Counted from the stretch's first letter, positions 26,964-36,893 are shown. The stretch: DNA of 64,000 nt from Shewanella basaltis (GCF_023283885.1 NZ_JAKILA010000018.1:42213-106212), one strand, 5' to 3'. The notes: a model not told the origin generated them from the sequence alone. Translations and numbers: made by a program.

Positions 26964-28093
26964 ACCTAAACGACGGAACATTGATTACCACATCAGAGCT
27001 GAGCTTTACTGTGGTGAGCATTAACTTATTTAATTTTATTGAGCCACCGCATGCGTTTTATGATTTTGAAAATATCTACAGCGACAAGCAATGGCAAAAA
27101 AAGTGTGCCTGGTTAAGTGATTTTATTAATCAAAGTCAGCCCGATATTATTGGTTTTCAAGAGGTGTTTAGCCCAGATGCATTAGCTAAACTGACCCAAT
27201 CATTAGGCTATGAGTATTTTGTAGCGTTAGATGAACCAGAAGTGATTAGCGACTATGTTTATCGCAGCCCTGTAGTGGCCATTGCATCAAAATACCCGAT
27301 TGTGGATTCAGTTAATGTCAGCCCCGATCCGCAATGGATTACTCAATTAGGTTTAGCCGATACCTTTGCTTTTAGCCGCAAACCGCTTCGTGCCACCATT
27401 CGATTACCGGTATTTGGGCCGTGCGATTGTTATGTTATTCACCTTAAATCAAAACGCAGCGGTGTAAGCCGTGATGATATGAGTGAAAGCGGTTTGCAAG
27501 GTGGGCCAGACTTTGTTGCACGCCAGGTGCTGGGGCGGTGGGCCTCAAGTTTGCAGCGTGGCAGTGAGTCAGCATTGTTGTGTCATCAAATGTTAATGCG
27601 CCGCCAACAAAGCCAGCAGCCGCTTATGTTAATGGGTGATTTTAATGACACTCTAGGCAGCGAGCTGTTAGCGGCATTTAATCATCAGTTGCGGGTGTTT
27701 CGCAGTGACATTGAAGACCCACAATTAGCCAAGCTTGGCGAAACCTCGTTAATGGCAGAATTGCATCAAAGCAGCTTGTACGACAGTTATGAATTGTTTA
27801 TTGCGGCAACTAAATGTAATGCCACTTTGGCGCAAGATGAGTTTGAATCAGCCTCATTGCTTGATGATGAACCCCATGCAGTAAGACAAGCTACGCACTA
27901 TTATGGCAACACAGGATCTGTGCTTGATTACATTTTAGTGTCGAGTGAGTTCAACCCGGCTCAACAGCAAAATTTGGCGCATATTATTGATTATCAAACC
28001 TTCGACAGGCATCTTGTTCGCCCAGATTATGAACGCGACAGCGACAGTACCGACCATGCTCCCGTTATGATACGTTTTGCCGTTAGAACTTAA
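26957..28093 (+). CDS. Endonuclease/exonuclease/phosphatase family protein
   Basis: The 378-aa protein carries the metal-dependent EEP fold. N-terminal SFTVVSINLFNF, IIGFQEVF near residue 71, the central LMLMGDFNDTLGS near 225, and the C-terminal DSTDHAPVMIRF (catalytic His) are all present. No signal peptide is clear. Family members cleave DNA, phospholipids or inositol phosphates; the substrate here is open. The start overlaps the 29-codon ORF. Confidence 0.85.
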   Translation: MLNLNDGTLITTSELSFTVVSINLFNFIEPPHAFYDFENIYSDKQWQKKCAWLSDFINQSQPDIIGFQEVFSPDALAKLTQSLGYEYFVALDEPEVISDYVYRSPVVAIASKYPIVDSVNVSPDPQWITQLGLADTFAFSRKPLRATIRLPVFGPCDCYVIHLKSKRSGVSRDDMSESGLQGGPDFVARQVLGRWASSLQRGSESALLCHQMLMRRQQSQQPLMLMGDFNDTLGSELLAAFNHQLRVFRSDIEDPQLAKLGETSLMAELHQSSLYDSYELFIAATKCNATLAQDEFESASLLDDEPHAVRQATHYYGNTGSVLDYILVSSEFNPAQQQNLAHIIDYQTFDRHLVRPDYERDSDSTDHAPVMIRFAVRT

Positions 28094-28116
28094 GCCTAGA
28101 TAATCTTAGCCTAAAT

Positions 28117-28313
28117 AACCTCAACTCTGGATAAGAGATGTATTGATAACGATATAAATCAATAGATTGACAAAAATCCACTGTCAAGCTTGTGATTTGT
28201 TTTGCTAACAAGGCGAATTAACGCGTCAATAGCTAGCCTATTGCAAGTTAATTCAACGCAGTGAGCAAGGCAAAGGACTGCTTGAAAGGCGTTTGTTATC
28301 CAGAGCTGAGGTT
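28117..28313 (-). mobile_element. MITE, subfamily A (197 bp), inverted
   Basis: This is the reverse complement of the 2596-2792 type. The ends are AACCTCAACTCTGGATAA and TTATCCAGAGCTGAGGTT, with exact direct repeats AAAT (28113-28116 and 28314-28317). It lies between convergent genes. Confidence 0.88.
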
Positions 28314-28393
28314 AAATAAACATCAGCAAAGCATTGGCTTTACTGATGCGATGTTTGCAGGTGCGATATAGTGGGTTATTGACGTAATCGCGC

Positions 28394-28843
28394 CTATTTG
28401 GTGTTTTCTTCATACATTAAATAATGGCTTTGTTGCATGCCCAATGCTGCGTAAGTTTTTTGAGCAACGGTGTTGTCATGTTCAACGTATAATCTAAAAC
28501 TGGCGGTCCCCCCATTGGCCGCGGCAAAATCTTTAACTGCTTGATAGAGCTTGCCATAAATGCCTTGGCGACGATTTTGTGGTCGAACATACACGCTTTG
28601 AATCCAGTAATAATTACTGGCGCGCCAGTCGCTCCACTCGTATGTGACCATCAGCGACCCGACAATTTCACCATCTATTTCAGCGACTAAATAAACTCCG
28701 CGTTCAGGGTGAGTTAACAGCCCCTCAACCCCTTGAGTGAGCTTTTTGGTATCTAGGGTCAGGTTTTCGGTTTCCATTGCCATGGCTTGATTAAAATGAA
28801 CCAAGGCGTGCAAATCGGCGTGTTGGCCAGCTCTTATTATCAT
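28394..28843 (-). CDS. GNAT family N-acetyltransferase
   Basis: The 149-aa protein begins MIIRAGQHADLHALVHFNQA and has the acetyl-CoA motif A region SVYVRPQNRRQGIYGKLYQA at about 86-105. The C-terminal strand HDNTVAQKTYAALGM fits motif B. GAGAG precedes the ATG. The substrate is unknown. Confidence 0.88.
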   Translation of the reverse strand: MIIRAGQHADLHALVHFNQAMAMETENLTLDTKKLTQGVEGLLTHPERGVYLVAEIDGEIVGSLMVTYEWSDWRASNYYWIQSVYVRPQNRRQGIYGKLYQAVKDFAAANGGTASFRLYVEHDNTVAQKTYAALGMQQSHYLMYEENTK

Positions 28844-29326
28844 GAAACTCTCGCAAATAATTGGATATTGAGGAATGCCGCGATTGTTATTGAATTTTTA
28901 TTTATTCGCTCGCGGCAGCTTTAGTGTACGCCAATATTGCACTGCTTCGTAAGAGCCTGTGACCAAACTCACGGGATAAAATCAGCGTTAAAGGGGGGGG
29001 GGCTTGAGAAAGTAAACACTGCGCGGGCAACAATGGCTTACCGTGACTTTGTTTTAAGCCTAAATCGAACAGTTGGTGCATATTTATACACAAAAAATGA
29101 CTGATTGTAGTCAATAAAAGCGAGAGTATAGATAAGGGATTTCACTCTGCGGTGAGGCTAATCTTGAATATTTTTCATGCACAGGCTTTCGCTTAAACCT
29201 TATTAGCGCTTACTTATTTACCACTGTCCACTAACGTATAATTGAAATTATTGTGACGATGCAGTAATGTGACGCCACGACAATTTAGATCAATGTCACA
29301 AACTGCATAAATTGATGGAGATAATT
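28844..29326. other. Gene-free interval with a 10-G homopolymer, upstream of mdh
   Basis: A run of ten Gs occupies 28993-29002. A 70-codon minus-strand frame covers it, with a tail SAILAYTKAAASE of the kind produced by repeated intergenic DNA rather than a gene. 29150-29326 is the mdh promoter region, with several GTGAC/GTCAC half-sites but no confident operator. Confidence 0.5.
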
Positions 29327-30262
29327 ATGAAAGTTGCTGTATTAGGTGCTGCTGGTGGTATCGGCCAGGCGCTAGCTTTACTGTTAAAAACTCAACTGCC
29401 TGCGGGTTCAAAGTTGTCTCTATATGACATCGCTCCTGTTACTCCGGGTGTTGCGGTTGACTTAAGTCACATCCCAACAGACGTAGAAGTAAAAGGTTTT
29501 GCTGGTGAAGACCCAACGCCAGCATTAGTTGATGCTGACGTCGTATTAATGTCTGCTGGTGTAGCGCGTAAGCCTGGTATGGATCGTTCAGATCTATTCA
29601 ACATCAACGCTGGCATCGTGCGTAACCTAATGGAAAAAGTGGCTGTAACTTGCCCTAAAGCATTAGTGGGTATTATTACTAACCCAGTTAACACCACAGT
29701 AGCCATTGCTGCTGAAGTATTAAAAAATGCTGGTGTGTACGACAAAAACCGTTTATTCGGTATCACAACTCTAGACGTAATCCGTAGCGAAACCTTTATT
29801 GCTGAGCTTAAAGGCTTAAACGTTGCTGACGTTAAAGTTAACGTTATCGGCGGCCACAGCGGTGTGACGATTCTGCCATTACTTTCTCAAGTTGAAGGCG
29901 TGACTTTCTCTGATGAAGAAGTTGCAGCAATGACTACTCGTATTCAAAACGCGGGTACTGAAGTTGTTGAAGCTAAAGCCGGTGGCGGCAGCGCAACATT
30001 ATCAATGGGCCAAGCTGCATGTCGCTTTGGTTTATCATTGGTACGTGGTTTACAGGGCGAAGCTAACATCGTTGAATGTGCCTATGTAGACGGCGGCAGC
30101 GAGCACGCTGAATTCTTCGCTCAGCCAGTATTACTTGGCAAAAACGGCGTAGAAAAAGTATTACCTTATGGTGAAATCAGCGCATTTGAAGCTAACGCTC
30201 GCGATGCAATGCTAGATACCCTTAAAGGTGACATTAAATTAGGCGTTGAATTTGTTAAGTAA
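29327..30262 (+). CDS. mdh: Malate dehydrogenase (NAD)
   Basis: This TCA-cycle enzyme oxidises malate to oxaloacetate. The ATG at 29327 with GGAG 7 nt upstream gives 311 aa, the standard bacterial size; an upstream TTG frame is not used. The NAD site is [16 protein letters not shown] at the N-terminus, the substrate arginine lies in [12 protein letters not shown], and the active-site His is in [13 protein letters not shown]. It is monocistronic and ends in a strong terminator. Confidence 0.97.
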   Translation: MKVAVLGAAGGIGQALALLLKTQLPAGSKLSLYDIAPVTPGVAVDLSHIPTDVEVKGFAGEDPTPALVDADVVLMSAGVARKPGMDRSDLFNINAGIVRNLMEKVAVTCPKALVGIITNPVNTTVAIAAEVLKNAGVYDKNRLFGITTLDVIRSETFIAELKGLNVADVKVNVIGGHSGVTILPLLSQVEGVTFSDEEVAAMTTRIQNAGTEVVEAKAGGGSATLSMGQAACRFGLSLVRGLQGEANIVECAYVDGGSEHAEFFAQPVLLGKNGVEKVLPYGEISAFEANARDAMLDTLKGDIKLGVEFVK

Positions 30263-30280
30263 TTAACAAAGCAATGCGAT

Positions 30281-30316
30281 AAAAAACGCGAAGCTAATGG
30301 CTTCGCGTTTTTTTTG
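30281..30316 (+). terminator. Terminator of mdh
   Basis: A perfect 10-bp stem AACGCGAAGC / GCTTCGCGTT with a 5-nt loop is followed by a run of Ts. Confidence 0.9.
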
Positions 30317-30328
30317 CTAACCCAAAAA

Positions 30329-31174
30329 TTACCAGTTAATCGGCTTGCCTTGCCAGTCGAGGTAGCTGGCTTCGCCATCGGGTTCACTGTGGTCCATAAT
30401 TTGGTGAAGTTGGCTGGCGACAAAGGCTGGGGTAAAGAGTTTGCCTTGTGGCACATTGGTTTGAAAAGGTTTTGATAATGGCGTGTCGGTGGTGCCGGGG
30501 TGAAACGCAATCAGCTTCACGCGTTTAAGGCGTCTAGCATATTCTACTGCCGTGGTTTTAATGAGCATGTTTAAAGCCGCTTTTGAGGCGCGATAGCCAT
30601 ACCAACCGCCGAGGCGATTATCTGAAATGCTGCCCACTCTGGCACTCAATATACTGATAACACATTTTTGTTGGCTGCTTACTTTATTTTGTGGCTGCAA
30701 CAACAGTGGGGTGAGGGCGCTGAGCCATAGCATGGGTACAATACTGTTGGCATAAAACAGTTGCTCTAACGAGTGAGCATCAATGTCTTCTATGCGTTTT
30801 TCTGGCATTAGGTCAGGATCTGCTGTTGTGAGGTGTTGGCTTTTACTGTGCAAAACGCCATTACACATCACTATGCGTGTGACTTTGCCTGCAATGGCTG
30901 CAATATCGGTTACACATTGCGTTATTGAATTTTGTTGATAATCGCAGCTAAAGTGCTGGTGGCTAACACTTCCTGTTAGTTCACCGTCCATGAGTTCTGG
31001 CAATTTAATACTAGCCTGACGGCTAATTGTGATGATTTGTAACGGCACTGCGACAGGTAAGTTTAGCTGCTGTTGCTTTATGTGTTGATGACAGGCTTGC
31101 TCAATAAAGGCTTTGGCAATAAAGGATGACGCCCCAATGACGATCATGGTTTCTGCTAAGGTTGAATCGCTCAT
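30329..31174 (-). CDS. Short-chain dehydrogenase/reductase
   Basis: The 281-aa SDR has the NAD(P)-binding start MIVIGASSFIAKAFIEQA and the VMCNGVL segment (NNAG equivalent). The active-site pair YGYRASKAALN supplies Tyr and Lys, and HPGTTDTPLSKPF follows, as in CsgA/C-factor-like SDRs. It is 11 nt downstream of the DCC-family gene, so they form a two-gene operon. The substrate is unknown. Confidence 0.87.
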   Translation of the reverse strand: MSDSTLAETMIVIGASSFIAKAFIEQACHQHIKQQQLNLPVAVPLQIITISRQASIKLPELMDGELTGSVSHQHFSCDYQQNSITQCVTDIAAIAGKVTRIVMCNGVLHSKSQHLTTADPDLMPEKRIEDIDAHSLEQLFYANSIVPMLWLSALTPLLLQPQNKVSSQQKCVISILSARVGSISDNRLGGWYGYRASKAALNMLIKTTAVEYARRLKRVKLIAFHPGTTDTPLSKPFQTNVPQGKLFTPAFVASQLHQIMDHSEPDGEASYLDWQGKPINW

Positions 31175-31185
31175 GCGCTTTGCCC

Positions 31186-31575
31186 TTATTTAATGTTACA
31201 GCTGCCGGTGTCGCAGCGCTTTTTACCGGTCAGTAAATACGATATCCGGTAGCGATTACGGGCAAAAGCCAAATAGGCGAGGTCTGCCACAGGTTTAATC
31301 ACGGGCAGACGCAGCAGTTTCACCCAACCGTGTTTACCGGTTAATCCCCATGCCTTAGCGGTAACATCTAAGCCATAAAGCCAAGTGCCATCGGCTTGCA
31401 GGCCATGTAATAGGGTATTGGCTTGCACTACATCTAAGTCAGGAAAACGCTGATTAATATCTGCGGCGTTAATGTCTTCAAGGGCGATGCGGTTTAAGCT
31501 GTCGTGACGCTTTAATTGCTTCATTTCGTTAAGGCACAGCGGGCAGGTGCCATCGTAAAATATTGTCAGTTCCAT
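31186..31575 (-). CDS. DUF393/DCC family thiol-disulfide oxidoreductase
   Basis: The 129-aa protein begins MELTIFYDGTCPLCLNEMKQ; the DGxCPLC motif with Cys-x-x-Cys defines the DCC family. It continues with a thioredoxin-like pattern and ends with KRCDTGSCNIK, adding two further Cys. GAGG lies 7 nt before the ATG. It is divergent from folX and co-transcribed with the SDR. Confidence 0.88.
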   Translation of the reverse strand: MELTIFYDGTCPLCLNEMKQLKRHDSLNRIALEDINAADINQRFPDLDVVQANTLLHGLQADGTWLYGLDVTAKAWGLTGKHGWVKLLRLPVIKPVADLAYLAFARNRYRISYLLTGKKRCDTGSCNIK

Positions 31576-31743
31576 TATTTACCTCATGCCATTAGCATTG
31601 CTATGACTATTCTACGCATTAGCTCGCAAACTAGTTTACCTTTTTGTTAGTGGTCTTTAGCGATCGGCATGATCGTTTTAGATTTATGATCTTTTTATTT
31701 CATCCTGGCGTATAGCTTAAAAACAATTCACTAGGGCTAAATC

Positions 31744-32106
31744 ATGCCATTAAGCCAAGCTATTATTAACGTCACCAACTTACGTTTACGTACCTTTATT
31801 GGGTTTAATCAAGAAGAGCGCGAAAAGCAACAGGATGTGGTGATCAACATAGAGATCCACTACCCGGCAGATCGTTCGTTTCAAACCGACGATGTCGCAG
31901 ATGCGCTAAACTACAAAGTGATCACCAAAAAAGTGATCCAGCATGTCGAAGAAGGTCGTTTCTTATTACTTGAAAAACTAGTGGCTGACGTGCTCGACAT
32001 TTGTCGTGAGCACCCTAGCGTAACCTTAGCCCGAGTCACTATCGATAAACCCCATGCATTGCGTTTTGCTGACTCTGTTTCTTTGTCTTTAGAGTATCAA
32101 GCCTAA
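31744..32106 (+). CDS. folX: Dihydroneopterin triphosphate 2'-epimerase
   Basis: This 120-aa protein of the dihydroneopterin aldolase/epimerase fold converts 7,8-dihydroneopterin triphosphate to the monapterin isomer. It has [30 protein letters not shown] and a C-terminal [17 protein letters not shown]. FolX rather than FolB is supported by size and by the neighbours folE and folM. It is 18 nt upstream of folE. Confidence 0.9.
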   Translation: MPLSQAIINVTNLRLRTFIGFNQEEREKQQDVVINIEIHYPADRSFQTDDVADALNYKVITKKVIQHVEEGRFLLLEKLVADVLDICREHPSVTLARVTIDKPHALRFADSVSLSLEYQA

Positions 32107-32124
32107 TTTATTAAGGATGTTATT

Positions 32125-32793
32125 ATGACCACCATTAATGACATAACTCGCGCAGAATTGTCTGCCGAGGCACTAAAAGTTCAACAAGCGTTGCTTGCCC
32201 ATGGTCTTGAAACGCCTCTTATCCCAAGTGAGATGACCAGCGAGCAAAAATATCAGCGCATTAAAGGTTTAATGACCGAAGTTGTCTCAACCCTTGGGCT
32301 TGACTTAACCGACGACAGCCTAGCCGAAACGCCGCACCGTATTGCAAAAATGTACGTCAATGAGATTTTCTCCGGCCTAGATTACGCTAATTTTCCTAAA
32401 ATCACCCAAATTGACAACAAAATGGGTGTTGAAGAAATGGTAAAAATTAGCAATATCAGTGTGGTGAGTACCTGCGAGCATCATTTTATTACCATCGATG
32501 GGTTAGCCAAAGTGGCATACATCCCTAAAGGCAACATTATCGGCTTATCTAAAATTAACCGTATAGTGCGCTTTTTTGCTCAGCGGCCGCAGGTGCAAGA
32601 GCGCCTCACGCAGCAAATTTTAGTGGCGCTGCAAACCTTGCTCGAAACCGACGACGTTGCAGTGAGCATCAATGCGACCCATTATTGCGTTAAATCCCGC
32701 GGCATTATGGACACTTCATCAAGCACCCAAACCACAGCGCTTGGCGGCTGTTTTAAAGCTAATCCAGCCAGTCGTGCTGAATTTTTAGCCTAA
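32125..32793 (+). CDS. folE: GTP cyclohydrolase I
   Basis: The enzyme converts GTP to 7,8-dihydroneopterin triphosphate, the first step of pterin synthesis. The 222-aa protein carries the zinc site [27 protein letters not shown], and the third zinc Cys in [13 protein letters not shown]. The sequence is full length for the FolE type. Its product feeds folX and, with folM, tetrahydromonapterin. Confidence 0.96.
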   Translation: MTTINDITRAELSAEALKVQQALLAHGLETPLIPSEMTSEQKYQRIKGLMTEVVSTLGLDLTDDSLAETPHRIAKMYVNEIFSGLDYANFPKITQIDNKMGVEEMVKISNISVVSTCEHHFITIDGLAKVAYIPKGNIIGLSKINRIVRFFAQRPQVQERLTQQILVALQTLLETDDVAVSINATHYCVKSRGIMDTSSSTQTTALGGCFKANPASRAEFLA

Positions 32794-32966
32794 TGTCACA
32801 CGGTTAACTTCAATTTATTGAATGGCTTCACCTCCCTGAGTTGAGGCCATTTGTTTATTTTAAACCCTATATAAAAACATTACCCCGAGATTACTTTGAG
32901 ATAAGCACCTAATTTGCTTATGATAAGTTTTAGGGTATGTCATTAATTAAACATAAAGAGAGCATT

Positions 32967-33695
32967 ATGGAACGCACAATACTGATAACCGGTGTAGGTA
33001 AGCGCATTGGTTATGCACTGGCTAAACATTATTTGGCTCAAGGTCATCATGTTATTGGCACCTATCGCACTCATTACGACAGTATTGAGCAATTGGGTAA
33101 GCTAGGCGCAAGCTTACATTCGTGCGACTTAACCGACCCTGCGGCTATTGAGGCGTTAATTGCCCACATCAATGAGCACCATGCTCGTCTTGATACCATT
33201 ATCCACAACGCCTCAGACTGGTTGCCAGACAATAATGGCTTAAGCCCCGGTGATACCATGGCGCGAATGATGCAAATTCATGTATCAGCGCCTTATCAAA
33301 TCAACCTTGCATTAGCGCCATTGTTGATTGCCGCCGCTAAAACTAATGACGACAATATCGGTGCCAGCAATATTATTCATATTACTGATTATGTTGCTGA
33401 AAAGGGCAGTAAAAAGCACATTGCCTATGCGGCCAGTAAAGCGGCATTGCATAATATGACCTTGTCGTTTGCCAGCTTACTTGCGCCCTACGTTAAAGTG
33501 AATTCGATTGCCCCCGCGATGATTTTATTTAACGAGCACGACGATGATGCTTATAAAGTTAAAGCGTTAGCAAAGGCAATATTGCCAAAAGAAGCCGGCA
33601 ATAATGAAATCATCAGCCTTATCGATTATCTGCAAAATAGCCATTATGTGACGGGCCGCAGTTATGCCGTCGATGGGGGCAGACAGTTAAAATAA
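32967..33695 (+). CDS. folM: Dihydromonapterin reductase, SDR family
   Basis: The protein has 242 aa from the ATG at 32967 (AGAG upstream); an earlier ATG adds 10 unrelated residues. The SDR glycine-rich start ILITGVGKRIGYALAKHYL has the GxGKRIG form of the pteridine-reductase FolM group rather than TGGSGGIG. YAASKAALHNM supplies the Tyr/Lys pair and TGRSYAVDGGRQLK the C-terminal signature. It makes tetrahydromonapterin, the cofactor of phenylalanine hydroxylase in related bacteria. folX-folE-folM form a pathway cluster. Confidence 0.88.
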   Translation: MERTILITGVGKRIGYALAKHYLAQGHHVIGTYRTHYDSIEQLGKLGASLHSCDLTDPAAIEALIAHINEHHARLDTIIHNASDWLPDNNGLSPGDTMARMMQIHVSAPYQINLALAPLLIAAAKTNDDNIGASNIIHITDYVAEKGSKKHIAYAASKAALHNMTLSFASLLAPYVKVNSIAPAMILFNEHDDDAYKVKALAKAILPKEAGNNEIISLIDYLQNSHYVTGRSYAVDGGRQLK

Positions 33696-33818
33696 GCTAA
33701 CTTGTAGACGCTGGAATTGATCCTTTTCAGGTTGATTAGGTATAGACTTCTAGATGGCTAATTGATAGTGTAGATATTCACCAATATCTGCACCGTCTAT
33801 TATCTCAAGGAAGTCACT

Positions 33819-35126
33819 ATGTCTGTAGAAAACATGAAACTGGAATCGCTGGCATTACATTATGGTTATGAGTCAGAAGCGACCACTAAAGCCGCTGCCG
33901 TGCCCATCTACCAAACCACTTCATACACCTTTGACGATACCCAACATGGCGCAGATCTGTTTGACCTTAAAGTCGCAGGTAACATATACACCCGCATAAT
34001 GAACCCAACCACCAGTGTATTAGAACAACGTTTAGCTGCGATTGAAGGCGGTATTGGTGCACTGGCTGTGGCATCTGGCATGGCTGCCATTACCTATGCG
34101 ATTCAAGCGCTTACTCAAGTAGGCGACAACATCGTCAGTACCAGTCAACTCTATGGTGGCACCTATAACTTATTTGCCCATACTCTGCCGCGCCAGGGCG
34201 TTGAAGTACGCATGGCGGCATTTGATGATTTTGACGGGTTAGATGCATTAATAGATGACAATACCAAAGCGCTTTTTTGCGAATCGATTGGTAACCCAGC
34301 CGGTAACATCGTCGATTTACAGCGTTTAGCTGATATTGCCCATAAACATGGGGTGCCACTCATTGTTGATAACACTGTGGCTACACCGGTATTGTGCCGC
34401 GCTTTTGATCACGGCGCCGACATTGTTATCCATTCATTGACCAAATACATTGGCGGCCACGGCACCACCATTGGTGGGGTGATTATTGACTCAGGTAAGT
34501 TTGATTGGGTGGCCAACAAAGCACGCTTTGCGATCCTTAACCAGCCAGACCCGTCTTATCACGGCGTGGTATACACCGACGCCTTTGGCCCTGCAGCTTA
34601 CATTGGCCGCTGCCGTGTTGTGCCACTGCGCAATACTGGTGCAGCCTTGTCGCCACAAAGCGCGTTTTTACTGCTGCAAGGACTCGAAACCCTTAGCCTG
34701 CGTATGGAGCGCCATTGCAGTAATGCACTCGCGCTGGCAGAGTTTTTACAAAAACACCCAAGTGTTAGTTGGGTCAATTACGCCGCACTGCCAGACAGCC
34801 CATACCATCCCACCTGTCAAAAAATCACTGGTGGTAAAGCTTCAGGTATTATCAGCTTTGGCATTAAATCTGCTGATGCCGAAGCAGGTAAAATTGCTGG
34901 TGGTAAATTTATTGATGCGCTGCAAATGGTGCTGCGTTTGGTCAACATTGGTGATGCTAAATCGCTAGCTTGTCATCCTGCCAGTACCACTCACCGCCAA
35001 CTTAGCGGTGCAGAGCTGGCGAAAGCGGGGGTGTCTGAAGATCTCGTGCGTATTTCTGTGGGTATTGAACACATCGACGACATCATTGCCGATGTCAGCC
35101 AGGCACTAGATAAAGCAATGGTATAA
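33819..35126 (+). CDS. metY: O-acetylhomoserine sulfhydrylase
   Basis: This PLP enzyme of the Cys/Met-metabolism family has 435 aa. AAGGA precedes the ATG. The start LESLALHYGYE, YTRIMNPTTSVLE and the PLP lysine in HSLTKYIGGHG (about residue 210) are all family-typical, and the length and C-terminus VRISVGIEHIDDIIAD fit MetY, which makes homocysteine from O-acetylhomoserine and sulfide. It is monocistronic. Confidence 0.92.
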   Translation: MSVENMKLESLALHYGYESEATTKAAAVPIYQTTSYTFDDTQHGADLFDLKVAGNIYTRIMNPTTSVLEQRLAAIEGGIGALAVASGMAAITYAIQALTQVGDNIVSTSQLYGGTYNLFAHTLPRQGVEVRMAAFDDFDGLDALIDDNTKALFCESIGNPAGNIVDLQRLADIAHKHGVPLIVDNTVATPVLCRAFDHGADIVIHSLTKYIGGHGTTIGGVIIDSGKFDWVANKARFAILNQPDPSYHGVVYTDAFGPAAYIGRCRVVPLRNTGAALSPQSAFLLLQGLETLSLRMERHCSNALALAEFLQKHPSVSWVNYAALPDSPYHPTCQKITGGKASGIISFGIKSADAEAGKIAGGKFIDALQMVLRLVNIGDAKSLACHPASTTHRQLSGAELAKAGVSEDLVRISVGIEHIDDIIADVSQALDKAMV

Positions 35127-35153
35127 GCTCATTTTGAGTTGAATCAGTTAACT

Positions 35154-35349
35154 AACCTGAGCTTGGGATAATAAATGCCTTTCAAACAGTCCTTTGCCCT
35201 GCTCACAGCGTTGAATCGACTTACAATAGGCTAGCTATTGACGCGTCAATTCGCCTTGTTAGCAGAACAAATGACAAGCTTGAAAGTGAGAATGGGTAAC
35301 ATGTTGATTTTAAATAGCATAAGTTCATCCCTTATCCCGATCTCAGGTT
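35154..35349 (+). mobile_element. MITE, subfamily B (196 bp)
   Basis: The ends are AACCTGAGCTTGGGATAA and TTATCCCGATCTCAGGTT, with exact direct repeats AACT (35150-35153 and 35350-35353). It lies between convergent metY and fau. Confidence 0.9.
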
Positions 35350-35354
35350 AACTA

Positions 35355-35394
35355 AAAAGCCCCATCAATAAGATGTATTGATGGGGCTTTTTTA
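35355..35394. terminator. Bidirectional terminator between metY and fau
   Basis: A perfect 16-bp stem AAAAGCCCCATCAATA / TATTGATGGGGCTTTT with a 5-nt loop is followed by Ts. Confidence 0.9.
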
Positions 35395-35407
35395 TTACAA
35401 AACGATT

Positions 35408-36103
35408 TTAAATAGCCAATCGTCTTGTTGGGGTAATAATCACTGGCAAAGGCACATCCCAAAAGTCGGTTGGTACCTGGCTCACTTCTTGGCAGTCGTG
35501 GGCAAAACCAACGGCTAACGGTTTGTTGTTTATCACTTGCGACAAAGTGCGGTCGTAGTAGCCGCCGCCCATTCCCATCCGGTTTCCATGTGCATCAAAG
35601 GCCACCAGGGGAGTGATGATCATATCGAGCTTATCAAGGGTAATCACATGCTGAACATTGAGTTGTGGTTCGCTAATACCGTATTGGTTTTTAACCATTA
35701 CCGTGTCGGGTGCATAACGAACAAACAACAAGTGGCCTTTACAAAATGGATGAATAAGCGGCAAGTAAACATTGATGTTGAGCTCCCACAGCGCATCAAT
35801 CAATTTCTGTGTGGCTAATTCGCCGTCGTGGGTTAAATATAGCGCCACATGCTCTGCTGAGTGAGCCTGAATTTCTGCCAGCATGTGCCTGCTGGCAATC
35901 AACGCAAATTGGCTTTGCTCTTCGAGGCTGAGGCTGTTGCGCTCTTGGCGGACATGGCGACGAATATTGTCGCGGCTCATGTTGGTGCTATCAAATAATG
36001 GTTCTTGCAACTCAGTTGGGGTAGCAAAGTAGCTAATGCGTGCAGAAGAGGTAGACGTAACAGGACGGTTGTCTGTGTTAGTCATAAAACGAGTGATAGT
36101 CAT
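35408..36103 (-). CDS. fau: 5-formyltetrahydrofolate cyclo-ligase
   Basis: The enzyme recycles 5-formyl-THF to methenyl-THF. The 231-aa frame has a non-homologous N-terminal extension of about 40 residues; the family domain begins near the internal Met (35980, MSRDNIRRHVRQERN). It contains YLTHDGELAT, the ATP/substrate loop RMGMGGGYYDRTL, and VGFAHDCQEV. The zapA-6S RNA-fau order is the same as in E. coli, where fau is encoded on the 6S transcript. Which start is used is unclear. Confidence 0.9.
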   Translation of the reverse strand: MTITRFMTNTDNRPVTSTSSARISYFATPTELQEPLFDSTNMSRDNIRRHVRQERNSLSLEEQSQFALIASRHMLAEIQAHSAEHVALYLTHDGELATQKLIDALWELNINVYLPLIHPFCKGHLLFVRYAPDTVMVKNQYGISEPQLNVQHVITLDKLDMIITPLVAFDAHGNRMGMGGGYYDRTLSQVINNKPLAVGFAHDCQEVSQVPTDFWDVPLPVIITPTRRLAI

Positions 36104-36110
36104 AAAATTA

Positions 36111-36296
36111 GGATGCTCCCCAAAATACCGCTGCCGGCGTAGCCCTTGAACCGTAGGTTCAAGGCGGGTAAATGTTTATCTCCTAAGGCTTCTTGGTACT
36201 TGCCAAGCATGCACAATGTCAATAAAAGCATTCACCCTGGGTTTGTAAATATCGGCACAGGGACATAGCCAACTCGCGCATATCCCAGGGAGCAAA
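36111..36296 (-). ncRNA. ssrS: 6S RNA
   Basis: Read on the minus strand, the segment has the 6S hallmarks: TGTGCCGATATTT, GCATGCTTGG, CCAAGAAGCCTTA and CGCCTTGAACC-TACGGTTCAAGGGC near the 3' end, all recognisable from E. coli 6S. The 5' end GCTCCCTGGGATA pairs with the 3' end TATTTTGGGGAGC, closing the long double-stranded stalk that mimics an open promoter for RNA polymerase. The ends are approximate. It lies between zapA and fau, as in other gammaproteobacteria. Confidence 0.92.
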
Positions 36297-36337
36297 ACAG
36301 GGTAGAACCAAGCGTTGCTTAATTCTGAAATCTTAGT

Positions 36338-36646
36338 TTAGTCATCCTTGCGACTTCGTTCAACCAATGATGTCTCTAATGTTGATTGTAACAACGAAAT
36401 ACGCTCATCCATTTGCGCCATGTACTGTTTGTTTTTAAGCTTTTCTTCAAATAATTCATTGCCAATGTTTAGTGCAGCCATAATGGCCAGTTCTTCACGG
36501 CTTAAATTGTTAGTGCGCGACTTTAAGGTTGTGAGTTGGTTTTCAACTTCTCTGGCAACGGTGCGTAATGCATCTTCGCGTCCTTTTGGACAGCCAATAG
36601 AATAGGTTCGCCCTAAAAGGACGATTTCAACAGCACTGTTGCTCAT
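36338..36646 (-). CDS. zapA: Cell division protein ZapA
   Basis: The 102-aa FtsZ-ring stabiliser starts MSNSAVEIVLLGRTYSIGCP and has a ZapA globular head followed by a coiled coil (NNLSREELAIMAALNIGNEL ... KLKNKQYMAQMDERISLLQS). It promotes FtsZ bundling at midcell. It is divergent from ygfB, a conserved arrangement. Confidence 0.95.
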   Translation of the reverse strand: MSNSAVEIVLLGRTYSIGCPKGREDALRTVAREVENQLTTLKSRTNNLSREELAIMAALNIGNELFEEKLKNKQYMAQMDERISLLQSTLETSLVERSRKDD

Positions 36647-36893
36647 AATGTCGCCTCAGATCCCTTAGTCATTTCGCGAACTATATAGGGCTGAATTTAA
36701 AAGAGCAAGGCAACATCAAGGGTTTTTAATTATTTGCTGTTTGAGTGAGCAAATCACCTGCAATCGCGCAGACTCAGTCTACTGCAATTTGGTATGACTA
36801 TTCACAAATTTCAGTACAAGATGCGCTAGTATTTGGAGCATCATCTTAACTCTGCTAGCATTGAGACTGATATTGCGCTATTAGGAAAAAACC

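Noticed and set aside
28902..29114. 70-codon minus-strand frame over the ten-G run
   Set aside because: Its tail resembles repeated intergenic DNA translated by chance; no start signal.
29180..29326. CRP site upstream of mdh
   Set aside because: Several GTGAC and GTCAC half-sites exist, but no pair at the CRP spacing.
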